Below, piece after piece: positions 1-8,261 of a stretch of DNA of 61,388 bases. The translations under genes were made by a program, and so were the position numbers. The DNA is taken from positions 1-61,388 of the forward strand of contig JAGKTT010000006.1 of assembly GCA_021153285.1 (NCBI GenBank), in the 5' to 3' direction. Under the pieces are notes generated by a model. That model was given only the letters and a program-made list of their open reading frames with translations. It was not told the DNA's origin and did no database searches. Each line of letters opens with the position of its first letter. Positions within the stretch are counted from its first letter, which is position 1. The DNA comes from Bacteroidia bacterium. GTDB taxonomy: Bacteria > Bacteroidota > Bacteroidia > Bacteroidales > UBA932.

Positions 1-1
1 C

Positions 2-283
2 TATTATATGTGTACAAAGTTCTTCTCAGACGGAGCTGTGCATAAATATTTCAACCCGTATGATACTCCATATGAGGCGTTTATCAACTATATGAACGTA
101 CTTAGTGACTTTATTTTACGAGTTGATGATGCAATTTCCGTTTCAGATGTTAACTTTGCACCCGCAAAAGAGGTAAAGGCTCCTGCGAAGAAGACTGCTA
201 AGAAGGCTGCTCCTAAGACTCCGGCTAAGAAAGCTGAGCCAAAGACAAAGAAGCCGGCAGCAAAGAAGACAGCTAAGAAATAG
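2..283 (+). CDS. C-terminal end of a GH57-family alpha-amylase (left-truncated)
   Basis: The reading frame is open to the left edge, and the codons before the first ATG at 8 read Tyr-Tyr, so that ATG is internal. From memory of the family, YYMCTKFFSDG followed by a PYEAFINYMNVLSDFILR segment matches the end of Bacteroidota GH57 alpha-amylases, which cleave or rearrange alpha-1,4-glucans. The glycogen synthase/phosphorylase gene directly downstream supports a storage-polysaccharide role. The last 40 or so residues are an odd Lys/Ala/Pro tail (repeats of PAKK and TAKK) resembling histone H1-like tails, not expected on an amylase. The catalytic part lies outside the window, so the family call rests on about 45 residues. 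Confidence 0.7.
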   Translation, partial: YYMCTKFFSDGAVHKYFNPYDTPYEAFINYMNVLSDFILRVDDAISVSDVNFAPAKEVKAPAKKTAKKAAPKTPAKKAEPKTKKPAAKKTAKK

Positions 284-326
284 CGGCTGACGAAAGTCAG
301 TGGGCATAAAACCCGAAACTATATAT

Positions 327-360
327 CCCCGGACGAAGCTTAATTGAGCTTCGGCCGGGG
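327..360 (+). terminator. Strong hairpin between the GH57 gene and glycogen synthase
   Basis: CCCCGG-CGAAGCT pairs with AGCTTCG-CCGGGG around the loop TAATTG, with one bulged base on each arm. A T-run follows only about 12 bases later, so it is either a weak intrinsic terminator or an intercistronic stem that separates expression of the two glycogen genes. Confidence 0.55.
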
Positions 361-385
361 TAAATAAATAATTTTTTATACCATA

Positions 386-2296
386 ATGAAAACAGAACTT
401 ATCAAGCCTGATTATCTGTTTGAGGTTAGTTGGGAAGTGTGTAATAAGGTGGGCGGCATTTATACTGTGATCGCCACCAAGTCTCTTTATCTGAAGAGTG
501 AATACAACAGACACCATATTATGGTGGGCCCTGATGTATGGATGGATGAGGTCAGCAACCCTGATTTTATCGAGGATCCGCTGCTTTACAGAGCTTGGAG
601 AATCCAGGCTGCTTCAGAGGGATTGAGAGTGCGTATCGGCCGCTGGAACGTTCCAGGTAAGCCGACAGCTATCCTTGTGGATTTCAAACAGTTCCTTACA
701 AGACAGGACGAAATCCTCACCGAATTCTGGAAACATTTCGGCGTGGATTCTCTGACTGGAAACTGGGACTATCGTGAATCTGCACTTTTCGGTTATGCAG
801 CCGGAAGAGTCATCGAAAGCTTCTATAGATTCAATCTGGAGCCTTCTGACAAGGTGGTGGCTCAGTTCCACGAGTGGATGACCGGATCGGGACTTCTTTA
901 TCTGAAGTCTGTCAAAGTGCCGATTGCCACTGTATTCACCACACACGCGACCGTCATCGGAAGATGTATCGCAGGTAACAACCTGCCGCTTTATGACGGT
1001 ATCCTCGGCTACGATGCTGATGAAAAGGCAAGACAATTCAATGTTGTCGCAAGACATTCTCTCGAGAAGAAGGCTGCTCAGAACAGCGACATCTTCACGA
1101 CAGTGAGCGATATTACGGCCCAGGAATGCAGACAGTTCCTCGGTAGGCCGGTAGATGTAGTGACCCCTAACGGATTCGAGCCTAGCTTTACCCCTGCTAC
1201 AGATGAAGAGTATGATGCTCTCAGGGAGAAGGCAAGGAAGAAACTTATGACAGTGGCCTCCGCAATGTGTGGCGAAGATGTACCTGAAAATGCAGTACTC
1301 GTCGGTATCGGAGGACGCTATGAATGGAAGAACAAGGGTATTGATGTGTTCATTGATGCTCTCGACAAGCTTAATCACACCGATTTCAAGGGAAAGTGCG
1401 TACACGCTTTCATAATGATCCCTTCCGGACATAACGGCCCTGACAAGCAGCTTCTTGCAAAGCTTGCCGGAAATGGTTCAGGCTATGTCACAAGGACATC
1501 GCACTACCTGATGAATCCTGAGTATGACAATGTTACAAGACGCCTCAACGACCTGCATTTCAACAATGCGGCCGGTGACAAGGTGAAGGTATATTTCATC
1601 CCTTCATATCTCAATGGTAATGACGGAGTCTTCGATATGCCATACTATGACCTCCTTTCAGGTCTTGACCTTACTCTATTCCCGTCTTACTACGAGCCTT
1701 GGGGCTATACCCCGCTCGAGAGCCTCGCCTTCAGGGTGCCTACCCTGACGACAACTCTCGCCGGATTCGGTCTCTGGGTACGTACATATTACGGAAAGAA
1801 GCATCCTGGCATCACTGTGCTTGACAGAAACGATTCGAACTATTTCGAGGTTGTGGACGGAGTGGCACAGCGTGTGATGGAGATTGCCTCTCTTCGCAAG
1901 GACAGCAGAAAGAAGTATATGCAGAATGCGAAGGAAGTCTCTGAAATCGCCCTTTGGGAAAATCAGATCATATATTATAAGGAAGCCTATTCAAAGGCTC
2001 TTGAAAAATTAATAGAAGCGGGCGGAGTGTATCCGGCTGCGCGCAACGATAAAAATATGGAATACAAGAAATTTGAAGTAAATCAGCCGACCTGGAACAG
2101 CGTGATTGTGTCACGTCATCTTCCGGATTCACTTAAAGACCTCGAAATACTTTCCAAGAACCTTTGGTGGTGCTGGAACGAGTCTGCAAAGAACCTCTTT
2201 GCATCAATTGACCCACAGGCGTGGGAGGCATCAGGCCAGAACCCTATCGCAATGCTCGATAAGGTAAGTCAAGGAGACATCAGATATGAACACTAA
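386..2296 (+). CDS. Glycogen synthase (GT3 type) with start of a fused alpha-glucan phosphorylase; frame broken at 3' end
   Basis: Residues 1 to about 545 are a complete GT3-like glycogen synthase of the kind found in Bacteroidales, opening with YLFEVSWEVCNKVGGI. The segment SYYEPWGYTPLES near residue 430 carries the retaining-transferase E-x7-E arrangement, and GRYEWKNKG the conserved arginine region. Such enzymes extend glycogen from a nucleotide sugar. After a short linker (about residue 555) comes NLWWCWNESAKNLF, the N-terminal DUF3417-like start of alpha-glucan phosphorylase, so the gene was evidently a synthase-phosphorylase fusion. The frame runs into a TAA at 2294-2296 because about 70 residues of the phosphorylase are absent and the join is out of frame. 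The synthase domain itself looks intact. Confidence 0.85.
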   Translation: MKTELIKPDYLFEVSWEVCNKVGGIYTVIATKSLYLKSEYNRHHIMVGPDVWMDEVSNPDFIEDPLLYRAWRIQAASEGLRVRIGRWNVPGKPTAILVDFKQFLTRQDEILTEFWKHFGVDSLTGNWDYRESALFGYAAGRVIESFYRFNLEPSDKVVAQFHEWMTGSGLLYLKSVKVPIATVFTTHATVIGRCIAGNNLPLYDGILGYDADEKARQFNVVARHSLEKKAAQNSDIFTTVSDITAQECRQFLGRPVDVVTPNGFEPSFTPATDEEYDALREKARKKLMTVASAMCGEDVPENAVLVGIGGRYEWKNKGIDVFIDALDKLNHTDFKGKCVHAFIMIPSGHNGPDKQLLAKLAGNGSGYVTRTSHYLMNPEYDNVTRRLNDLHFNNAAGDKVKVYFIPSYLNGNDGVFDMPYYDLLSGLDLTLFPSYYEPWGYTPLESLAFRVPTLTTTLAGFGLWVRTYYGKKHPGITVLDRNDSNYFEVVDGVAQRVMEIASLRKDSRKKYMQNAKEVSEIALWENQIIYYKEAYSKALEKLIEAGGVYPAARNDKNMEYKKFEVNQPTWNSVIVSRHLPDSLKDLEILSKNLWWCWNESAKNLFASIDPQAWEASGQNPIAMLDKVSQGDIRYEH

Positions 2297-4235
2297 CCTC
2301 GTGGCAGTAGGTCTGCTCTATCGTTTCGGATACTTCAACCAGAAGCTCACAGCACACGGAGAGCAGGTGGCAGAGGACGTAGCTCAGGACTTCAACAAGA
2401 TTCCTGCAACTCCTGTACGTGACGAAAACGGTAACTGGGTAAGCATCAGTGTAGCATTCCCGGGACGCAACCTCAATGCTCGTCTTTGGAGAGTGGATGT
2501 AGGTCGTACAGAACTCTATCTTCTTGATACAGACATCCCTGAAAACCTTCCTGAGGATAGAAGCATCACTTATAACCTTTATGGTGGCGACTGGGAGAAC
2601 CGTCTCAAGCAGGAGCTCCTTCTCGGTGTCGGCGGTATCCGCGCACTCCGCAAGCTCGGCTTCGCACCGCAGGTATATCACTGCAACGAGGGACACGCAG
2701 CATTCATCGGCCTCGAGCGTCTCCGTGAGCTTATCTCAGAGGACAACCTCGAGTTCCAGGAGGCTCTCGAAGTAGTAAGAGCATCGTCTCTCTTCACCAC
2801 ACATACACCGGTTCCTGCAGGCCACGATGCATTCGACGAGGGACTCCTCCGTAAGTACATCGGCCATTACCCACAGCGTCTGAAGATCGACTGGGAGACA
2901 ATGATGGGACTCGGAAAGAACAACGGTGCTGACGTGAACGAGAAGTTCTCTATGTCAATCCTTGCAGCAAATATCTCTCAGGAGGTTAACGGTGTATCTT
3001 GGCTCCACGGTGAGGTAAGCCGCGACATACTCGGACATATGTGGCCAGGTTACCTCCCTGAGGAACTTCACGTAAGCTATGTTACCAATGGTGTACACTA
3101 TCCGACCTGGACTGCTCCGGAATGGAAAGAAGTTCACGCGAAGGTATTCGGTGAGGAGTTCAAGACTCACCATTATGACAAGTCTTGCTTCGACGGCATC
3201 TACAAGGTATCTGACGAGGAAGTATGGAACATCCGTACATCACTTCGCAAGAAGCTCATCGACGAGGTAAGAAGAAGACTCTCGGATCCTGCTGCTGCAA
3301 GCCACTATTCACCTAAGCAGGTAGTAGAGATCAAGGAGAATCTCCGTGATGACGTTCTTACCATCGGTTTCGCACGTCGTTTCGCAACATATAAGAGAGC
3401 ACACCTCCTTTTCCGTGACCTTGACAGACTCGCGGAGATCGTTAACGATCCTAAGCAGCCAGTGCAGTTCCTCTTTGCAGGAAAGGCTCATCCGGCTGAC
3501 AAGGCAGGTCAGGACCTCATCAAGATGATCGTGGAGATCTCTAAGCAGCCACGCTTCATCGGTAAGATCGTATTCGTTCCTAACTACGATATCACTGACG
3601 ACCAGAACTACCAGGACGAGCTTGATGCAGCTACTATCTATAACATCATTGAGAACGAGATCGCACCTACATTCTATAACAAGTCACTCTCTACCGGCCG
3701 CTCTTCAGACTGGATCGAGATCATCAAGAACTGCGTAGCTCAGGTAGCTTGCAACTTCACAACCAACCGTATGCTCACTGACTACATCAACCAGTACTAC
3801 GTACCGCAGTCAGCTCGCTTTGACGGCATCGTAGCTGATGATTATGCAGAGGCTCGTGAAATTGCAGCTTGGAAGAAGAGACTCCGTCGTGAGTGGAAGA
3901 ACGTAGAGGTGGTTTCAGTCAATATGCCGGACAGCAACAGTGACAGCTTCGCTATCGGAAAGGCAATCGAAGCAGAGATCGTACTCAACATCGGTGACCT
4001 CAATGCTGAGGAAATCGGAGTAGAACTTCTTTTCGCTACATTCGACAAGAAGGGCCGTCTCCATATCCAGGAGAAATATGACTTTGCACCGGTAGAGTCT
4101 GCTGACGGAACAGCTAAGTATGCTGCATCCATCAGCCCTGACAGATCAGGTCTCTACCAGGTAGCCGGCCGTATCTATGCAAAGAATGCAAAGCTTCCGC
4201 ACAGACAGGACTTTGAACTTGTGAGATGGTTGTAG
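2286..4235 (+). pseudogene. Alpha-glucan phosphorylase domain (GT35) with two internal gaps
   Basis: This is the remainder of the phosphorylase, resuming at SDMNTNLVAVGLLYRFGYF in a different frame from the upstream synthase. Family members release glucose 1-phosphate from alpha-glucans using pyridoxal phosphate. Recognisable blocks are YHCNEGHAAFIGLERL, FTTHTPVPAGHD, IGFARRFATYKRAHLL, FLFAGKAHPADKAGQDLI and VACNFTTNRMLTDY, with a normal C-terminus ending DFELVRWL. Two family segments are missing: the part with the SGGLGVLAGD phosphate-binding loop (before 2286) and, near 3590, the stretch with the EASGTSGxKAAMNG motif whose lysine holds PLP. As sequenced it cannot be an active phosphorylase. 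Real decay or an assembly fault are both possible; the neighbouring ribF shows the same kind of gap. Confidence 0.75.
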
Positions 4236-4917
4236 CAACCGGATTTTTCGACGGTGTCCACGTCGGACACCGTCTTGTAATACAGCAGCTTACAGAAGCT
4301 GCAGCAGTACGCGGGGATGAAACAGGACCATCCTTCTCGGTTACGATAACAGGATGGGAAGTGATGCCAACGGTGCGGATGAGGTGGCCAGAACTGCCGA
4401 AAGCCTCGGTCTCGAGGTAATCAGGACAGAAGTGGTACCTTCGGAGCAAGGCTTTGCCGTCAGCTCCACCAAGATCCGTCAGCGGCTCGAGGAGGGAGAT
4501 GTGAAGGGAGCTTCAGAAATGCTGGGATACGAATACAGCCTTCACGGAGTAGTTGTATCCGGCAACAGACTGGGGCGTACGATAGGATTCCCGACGGCAA
4601 ATATGCAGCTGTACGAACCTTTGAAGCTCATACCGGGAAACGGAGTTTATTTCGTAAAGGTGAAGACTCTGGATAGAAACCTTTATGGTATGTGTAACAT
4701 CGGATGTCGGCCTACGGTCTCAAATGGCAACAGCCGTACGATTGAGACCAATATCTTCGGATTCGAAGAAGATATATACGGACTTGATATTGAACTTTCC
4801 TTCGTTGAAAGGATAAGGGAGGAACGCCGTTTTGACTCCTTGGATGAGCTGAAGATACAGCTGGGTAAGGACAGGGATGCCTGTCTGACAATCCTTGAAT
4901 TGTCATCACGATTCTGA
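4226..4917 (+). pseudogene. ribF: Riboflavin kinase/FAD synthetase, interrupted by an internal gap and frameshift
   Basis: The first part (from ATG 4226, overlapping the phosphorylase stop) reads ATGFFDGVHVGHRLVI, the FMN adenylyltransferase nucleotide-binding start with its GxxxGH-like motif. About 33 codons in, the sequence jumps to ILLGYDNRMGSD in another frame (near 4330), then continues normally through AVSSTKIRQRLEEGD, the riboflavin-kinase block GRTIGFPTANM and the C-terminus at 4917. Roughly 75 residues of the adenylyltransferase domain are missing. RibF makes FMN and FAD and is normally essential and single copy, so a broken copy argues for an assembly error or for a second gene elsewhere. 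Confidence 0.8.
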
Positions 4918-4968
4918 CATTCATAGCGAATCAGACTGTTATTCAGAACAGATGAGATAGCAGATCAC

Positions 4969-5002
4969 TGTCATTCTGAGGAGCGTAGCGACGTGAGAAT
5001 CT
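4969..5002 (+). repeat. REP-like unit R1 (single full copy)
   Basis: A 34-base unit beginning TGTCATTCTGAGGAG and ending GACGTGAGAATCT. ATTCT near the start pairs with AGAAT near the end. It sits in the gap between ribF and the next gene. Three related loci occur in this window. Confidence 0.8.
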
Positions 5003-5016
5003 AAATACAAAGTAAT

Positions 5017-5403
5017 ATGGAAACGATAATCGGTCTATTGTTTATCCTTCTGCCTGTCATATTCAAACTGATAGGCAAGAGATTAGAGCAGTCTGGTGAT
5101 CAGGACAAAGCACGCAAGATACGTGAATTTGCCCAAGCCCTCGATGGGGAAGACAGCCCTATGCACGACTGGAAATACTTCGGAAAGGAAGTTTTAGGCG
5201 GTGATGACGATCTGGAGAAGGAAGAAATCCTGCCACAGGATGCTGCCCCTGTTCCGCTACCGGTATCTCAGTCACCAGCCGAAGCCGAGCCGGCATTCAC
5301 CAGGAAACCTATGCTCTTGGAAGAAGAACGGCCGAAGAAAGGAGAGAAGATCGATCCAAAGAAACTCGTGATTTATTCCGAGATAATGAAACCGAAATTT
5401 TAG
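5017..5403 (+). CDS. Small single-pass membrane protein of unknown function
   Basis: The 128-residue product starts with one hydrophobic segment (residues about 4-20, IIGLLFILLPVIFKLIGKRL), followed by a charged cytoplasmic-type tail rich in Glu, Pro and Lys, and a C-terminus KLVIYSEIMKPKF that I recognise as common in Bacteroidota hypothetical proteins. No catalytic motif is visible. It precedes greA by 23 bases and could share a transcript with it. A membrane anchor or adaptor role would fit the layout, but nothing in the sequence proves it. Confidence 0.65.
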   Translation: METIIGLLFILLPVIFKLIGKRLEQSGDQDKARKIREFAQALDGEDSPMHDWKYFGKEVLGGDDDLEKEEILPQDAAPVPLPVSQSPAEAEPAFTRKPMLLEEERPKKGEKIDPKKLVIYSEIMKPKF

Positions 5404-5426
5404 AAATTTAAAACATACAAATTATT

Positions 5427-5894
5427 ATGGCACTTCAATATATGACCCAGGAGGGTCTGGATAAACTAAAGAAGGAACTGGCTGAGGCGATTGCGCAGCG
5501 TCCTGTCATATCGGCCGCAATCGCAGAAGCGAGAGATAAGGGCGACCTTTCTGAAAATGCCGAGTATGAGGCGGCTAGAGAGGCTCAGGGACTGTTGGAA
5601 CTCAATATTTCAAAGCTCCAGAATCTTGTGGCCAATGCTCGTGTTATCGACGAGTCTCAGATCGGAACAGACAAGGTACAGATGCTTAACAAGGTAAAGG
5701 TAAAGAATCTGAATACCAATCAGGTGATGACTTTTACTCTTGTAAGTGAGAATGAGGCAGACTTTATGTCGGGAAAACTTGCTGCAAAGACCCCTATCGG
5801 TCAGGCACTTATGGGTCACTCAGTGGGTGATGTGGTGGAAGCCAAGGTTCCTGCCGGAATCATTAAGTTCGAGATCCTCGACATCACACTCTAA
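5427..5894 (+). CDS. greA: Transcription elongation factor GreA
   Basis: The 155-residue product has the full GreA layout: an N-terminal antiparallel coiled coil (residues 1-75) carrying the acidic tip in ARDKGDLSENAEYEAAREAQ, then a C-terminal FKBP-like domain ending in GHSVGDVVEAKVPAGIIKFEILDI. GreA enters the RNA polymerase secondary channel and stimulates cleavage of backtracked transcripts; the D and E residues at the coiled-coil tip are the ones that assist catalysis. Length is normal for the family. A repeat array begins six bases after its stop codon, so its 3' UTR is made of repeat DNA. Confidence 0.96.
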   Translation: MALQYMTQEGLDKLKKELAEAIAQRPVISAAIAEARDKGDLSENAEYEAAREAQGLLELNISKLQNLVANARVIDESQIGTDKVQMLNKVKVKNLNTNQVMTFTLVSENEADFMSGKLAAKTPIGQALMGHSVGDVVEAKVPAGIIKFEILDITL

Positions 5895-5900
5895 TCCCTC

Positions 5901-6037
5901 CCATCGCGAAGACCTTCCTCCCATCGCGAAGACCTTCCTCCCATTGCGAAGAGTTCCCTTCCATCGCGAAGACCTTCCTCCCATTGCGAGGAGCTTCCCT
6001 TCCTGTCATTGCGAGGAGCGCAGCGACGTGGCAATCT
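5901..6037 (+). repeat. REP-like array R2: five 20-bp half units plus one full unit
   Basis: CCAT(C/T)GCGAAGACCTTCCTC-type units start at 5901, 5921, 5941, 5961 and 5981 with an exact 20-base period, then a full unit at 6004-6037 (TGTCATTGCGAGGAG...). Here the stem ends read ATTGC and GCAAT, where R1 has ATTCT and AGAAT, a paired change that supports a folded hairpin. Confidence 0.85.
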
Positions 6038-6052
6038 AATAACAAAAAAACA

Positions 6053-6460
6053 ATGGCAACAATTTTTACCAGAATAGCCAAGGGCGAAATTCCGTCATAT
6101 AAAGTCGCGGAAAACGAGGACTACTATGCATTCCTCGACATAGCCCCAATGGCCAAGGGACACACCCTGGTCATTCCTAAGCATACAGAGGATGATTATA
6201 TCTTCAATCTCGATGATAGTGCATATGCCGGTCTCTGCGCATTTGCAAAGAAGGTAGCTCAGGCTATCAAAGCCGCAATCCCTTGCAAGAGAGTAGGTGT
6301 TGCGGTCCTCGGAATGGAAGTGCCACACACTCATATACATCTTGTACCTCTGAATGTGGAGGCTGATATGGATTTCAGAAAAGCTAAACTGGAGCTCTCG
6401 CAGGATGAATTCGCTGCGATTGCTTCTTCAATCTACAATGAATATGTCAAGATTCAGTAA
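6053..6460 (+). CDS. HIT-family nucleotide hydrolase (Hint-like)
   Basis: The start at 6053 lies just after the repeat array; an in-frame upstream ATG would translate repeat DNA and is not credible. The 135-residue product is a standard HIT protein: IFTRIAKGEIPSYKV at the start, GHTLVIPKHTEDD in the middle, and the histidine triad as PHTHIHLVPL near residue 95. The family hydrolyses nucleoside phosphoramidates and adenylated substrates. Its end overlaps the next gene's preferred start by 17 bases, which suggests one transcript. Confidence 0.93.
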   Translation: MATIFTRIAKGEIPSYKVAENEDYYAFLDIAPMAKGHTLVIPKHTEDDYIFNLDDSAYAGLCAFAKKVAQAIKAAIPCKRVGVAVLGMEVPHTHIHLVPLNVEADMDFRKAKLELSQDEFAAIASSIYNEYVKIQ

Positions 6461-7583
6461 AATAATGAAATGTACGGCTGCAGCTCTTATTGCTGCTGCC
6501 TGTACTCCGGTAGCGAAGATCGAAGTGACTCTCGATTCAGCTCCGTCTTCAGAAGTGGTGATGAAGCTTCTGAATATAAATCAGTATGAGGTGTTGGATA
6601 CTCTTAAGACTGATGCTTCAGGAAGGTTCACATACAAGGTGAATGTGGAAGAAGGACAGCCTGAGTTTGTCTATGTCTATTACAATGACAAAAGAGTTGT
6701 ATCCCTTCTGCTTGAAGCTGGCGATAAGGTTACAGTCTCTGCCGATACTCTTGGAAATTATACCGTGACAGGTTCTGAGGAGTCATCAAAGCTTGCCCTT
6801 GTCGAACAGGAATATTCCGCTGCTCAGAAAAGGCTTCAGGATATCGCTATTCAGATGGAGAATGCAGAAGAATCCCAGGCTTCTGCCCTGACGCAGTCTT
6901 TAGGAAAGGAATATGTCAATTATTACAGACAGTGTGTGAAATATATTCTGGAGAACAGCCGCTCGCTCACAGTTGTTCCTGTACTCTATCAGAATTTCGG
7001 CATAGATCTTCCGGTTTTCGGCCAGAGTACTGATGCTATCCATTTCGTGAATATGGCTGACTCTCTTGCGCTTTCATACCCTCAGTCAAAGTATGTAAGA
7101 GCACTTAGAAAGGAGGCGGAGAGAAGGTATGGCTATATGGAACTTGAAGCCAAGTTCAGGACTGCTGCCACTATCGGCTTCCCTGATATAGCTCTTCCGG
7201 ACATCAATGCGGAGATGGTCAGACTCAGCGAAGTGGACTCTAAAGTGATTATGATCTATTTCTGGAATCCGGCTGATGCTGATCAGAAAATGTTCAATCT
7301 TGACGTCCTCGAGTCTCTCTACGCAGATTATCACAAGAAAGGATTCGAGATTTATCAGGTTGCACTTACAGTGGATAAGGCTTCCTGGGCGCAGGTCGTA
7401 AAGAAGCAGAATCTGCCTTGGATCAATGTCTGTGACAGACTGGGAGCAGCATCACCATATGTGACATCATACAATATCCCGCTTCTTCCTGCTACTTTCA
7501 TTATTGCTGATGGAGCCCTTGTGGATGGCAAGGTAGTGGATGAGAAGTCACTCAGAAACCTTCTTGACCAGCTTTTAAAATAA
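6444..7583 (+). CDS. Thioredoxin-fold lipoprotein lacking the CXXC active site
   Basis: I prefer the ATG at 6444 (a second ATG lies at 6465) because it gives a proper lipoprotein signal: MSRFSKIMK, a hydrophobic stretch, then the lipobox IAAAC. The N-terminal half resembles the beta-rich DUF4369 domain of Bacteroidota TlpA-like lipoproteins. The C-terminal half has the AhpC/TlpA fold (IGFPDIALPDINAEMVRLSEV, then MIYFWNPADADQKMFNLDVL). Where active relatives have WxxCxxC after the first strand, this protein has WNPADADQ, so disulphide chemistry is not expected. It could be a binding or structural relative. Total length of 379 residues is typical. The 3' end overlaps convergent tsaB. Confidence 0.8.
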   Translation: MSRFSKIMKCTAAALIAAACTPVAKIEVTLDSAPSSEVVMKLLNINQYEVLDTLKTDASGRFTYKVNVEEGQPEFVYVYYNDKRVVSLLLEAGDKVTVSADTLGNYTVTGSEESSKLALVEQEYSAAQKRLQDIAIQMENAEESQASALTQSLGKEYVNYYRQCVKYILENSRSLTVVPVLYQNFGIDLPVFGQSTDAIHFVNMADSLALSYPQSKYVRALRKEAERRYGYMELEAKFRTAATIGFPDIALPDINAEMVRLSEVDSKVIMIYFWNPADADQKMFNLDVLESLYADYHKKGFEIYQVALTVDKASWAQVVKKQNLPWINVCDRLGAASPYVTSYNIPLLPATFIIADGALVDGKVVDEKSLRNLLDQLLK

Positions 7584-8252
7584 TTTTTTCTTGCTCACGG
7601 TAGCAACGAATTCTTTAAGATAGAACGGTTCGAAGTACGCAACGTCTTCGAATCGTTTTTCTTTATATGCCTTCAGGGCAGGTGAGAGCATCGCGGAAGC
7701 CTTAGGGTGACATTGACAGAAATGAGCATTCGGATGCCTGATTACATCGGCACATTTACCGGCTCCGTCTCCTATGAACAATACAGCTCCCTCTTCGAGC
7801 TGCCTGGTAAAGCTGTTCTCATCTATGATAGCCGGAGCTGTTTCTGTAATCTGCTGCCCGTCAGGGGTAAATACGGCAGTATAGACTTCCATTCTACGCG
7901 CATCGATCATCGGGATGATATATTTATAGCCGTTGGTCTCTGCCTGAGCCACAAGAGTGTCCAAGGTTCCCACTGCCATCAATGGCTTTCCGCTGCCGAA
8001 GCACAGTCCCTTGGCAGTCGACACTCCTACGCGCAGTCCGGTATAAGACCCGGGTCCCATACTTACGCATACCGCGTCGCATTCAGCCAGCGTCAGTCTT
8101 CTTTCTGCAAGCATCTCTTGAATGAATACTGCTGTGAGTGAAGCGTGGGCCTTCGGGGCTGCACTCTCTCTATATGATGTAATGACTCCGTCTTCTGCAA
8201 GAGCAGCGGAGCAAAGTGCCGTAGATGTTTCTATTAGTATGATTCTTTCCAT
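7575..8252 (-). CDS. tsaB: tRNA threonylcarbamoyladenosine biosynthesis protein TsaB
   Basis: The 225-residue product opens IILIETSTALCSAAL and carries VCVSMGPGSYTGLRVGVSTAKGL near residue 65, both characteristic of TsaB, an ASKHA-fold partner of TsaD and TsaE that forms t6A37 in ANN-decoding tRNAs. TsaB is a scaffold and does not itself bind ATP productively. The gene follows cvpA on the same strand after nine bases, so they are probably one transcript, and its stop overlaps the convergent thioredoxin-fold gene by nine bases. Confidence 0.93.
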   Translation of the reverse strand: MERIILIETSTALCSAALAEDGVITSYRESAAPKAHASLTAVFIQEMLAERRLTLAECDAVCVSMGPGSYTGLRVGVSTAKGLCFGSGKPLMAVGTLDTLVAQAETNGYKYIIPMIDARRMEVYTAVFTPDGQQITETAPAIIDENSFTRQLEEGAVLFIGDGAGKCADVIRHPNAHFCQCHPKASAMLSPALKAYKEKRFEDVAYFEPFYLKEFVATVSKKKLF

Positions 8253-8261
8253 AAGATGTCT

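Noticed and set aside
614..1432. A 272-codon frame antisense to glycogen synthase
   Set aside because: It shadows a strongly supported gene, has no family resemblance and no start context. Similar long antisense frames opposite ileS, groEL, ftsI and pnp were left out for the same reason.
2280..2300. Programmed frameshift between the synthase and phosphorylase frames
   Set aside because: There is no slippery site, and the downstream frame resumes about 70 family residues later, so sequence is missing and not merely shifted.
5901..6037. CRISPR array
   Set aside because: The 20-bp units are back to back without unique spacers, no cas genes are near, and the array ends in a REP-like unit.
5984..6052. 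N-terminal extension of the HIT protein through the repeat
   Set aside because: The extension would consist of translated REP-like DNA; the family start is at 6053.
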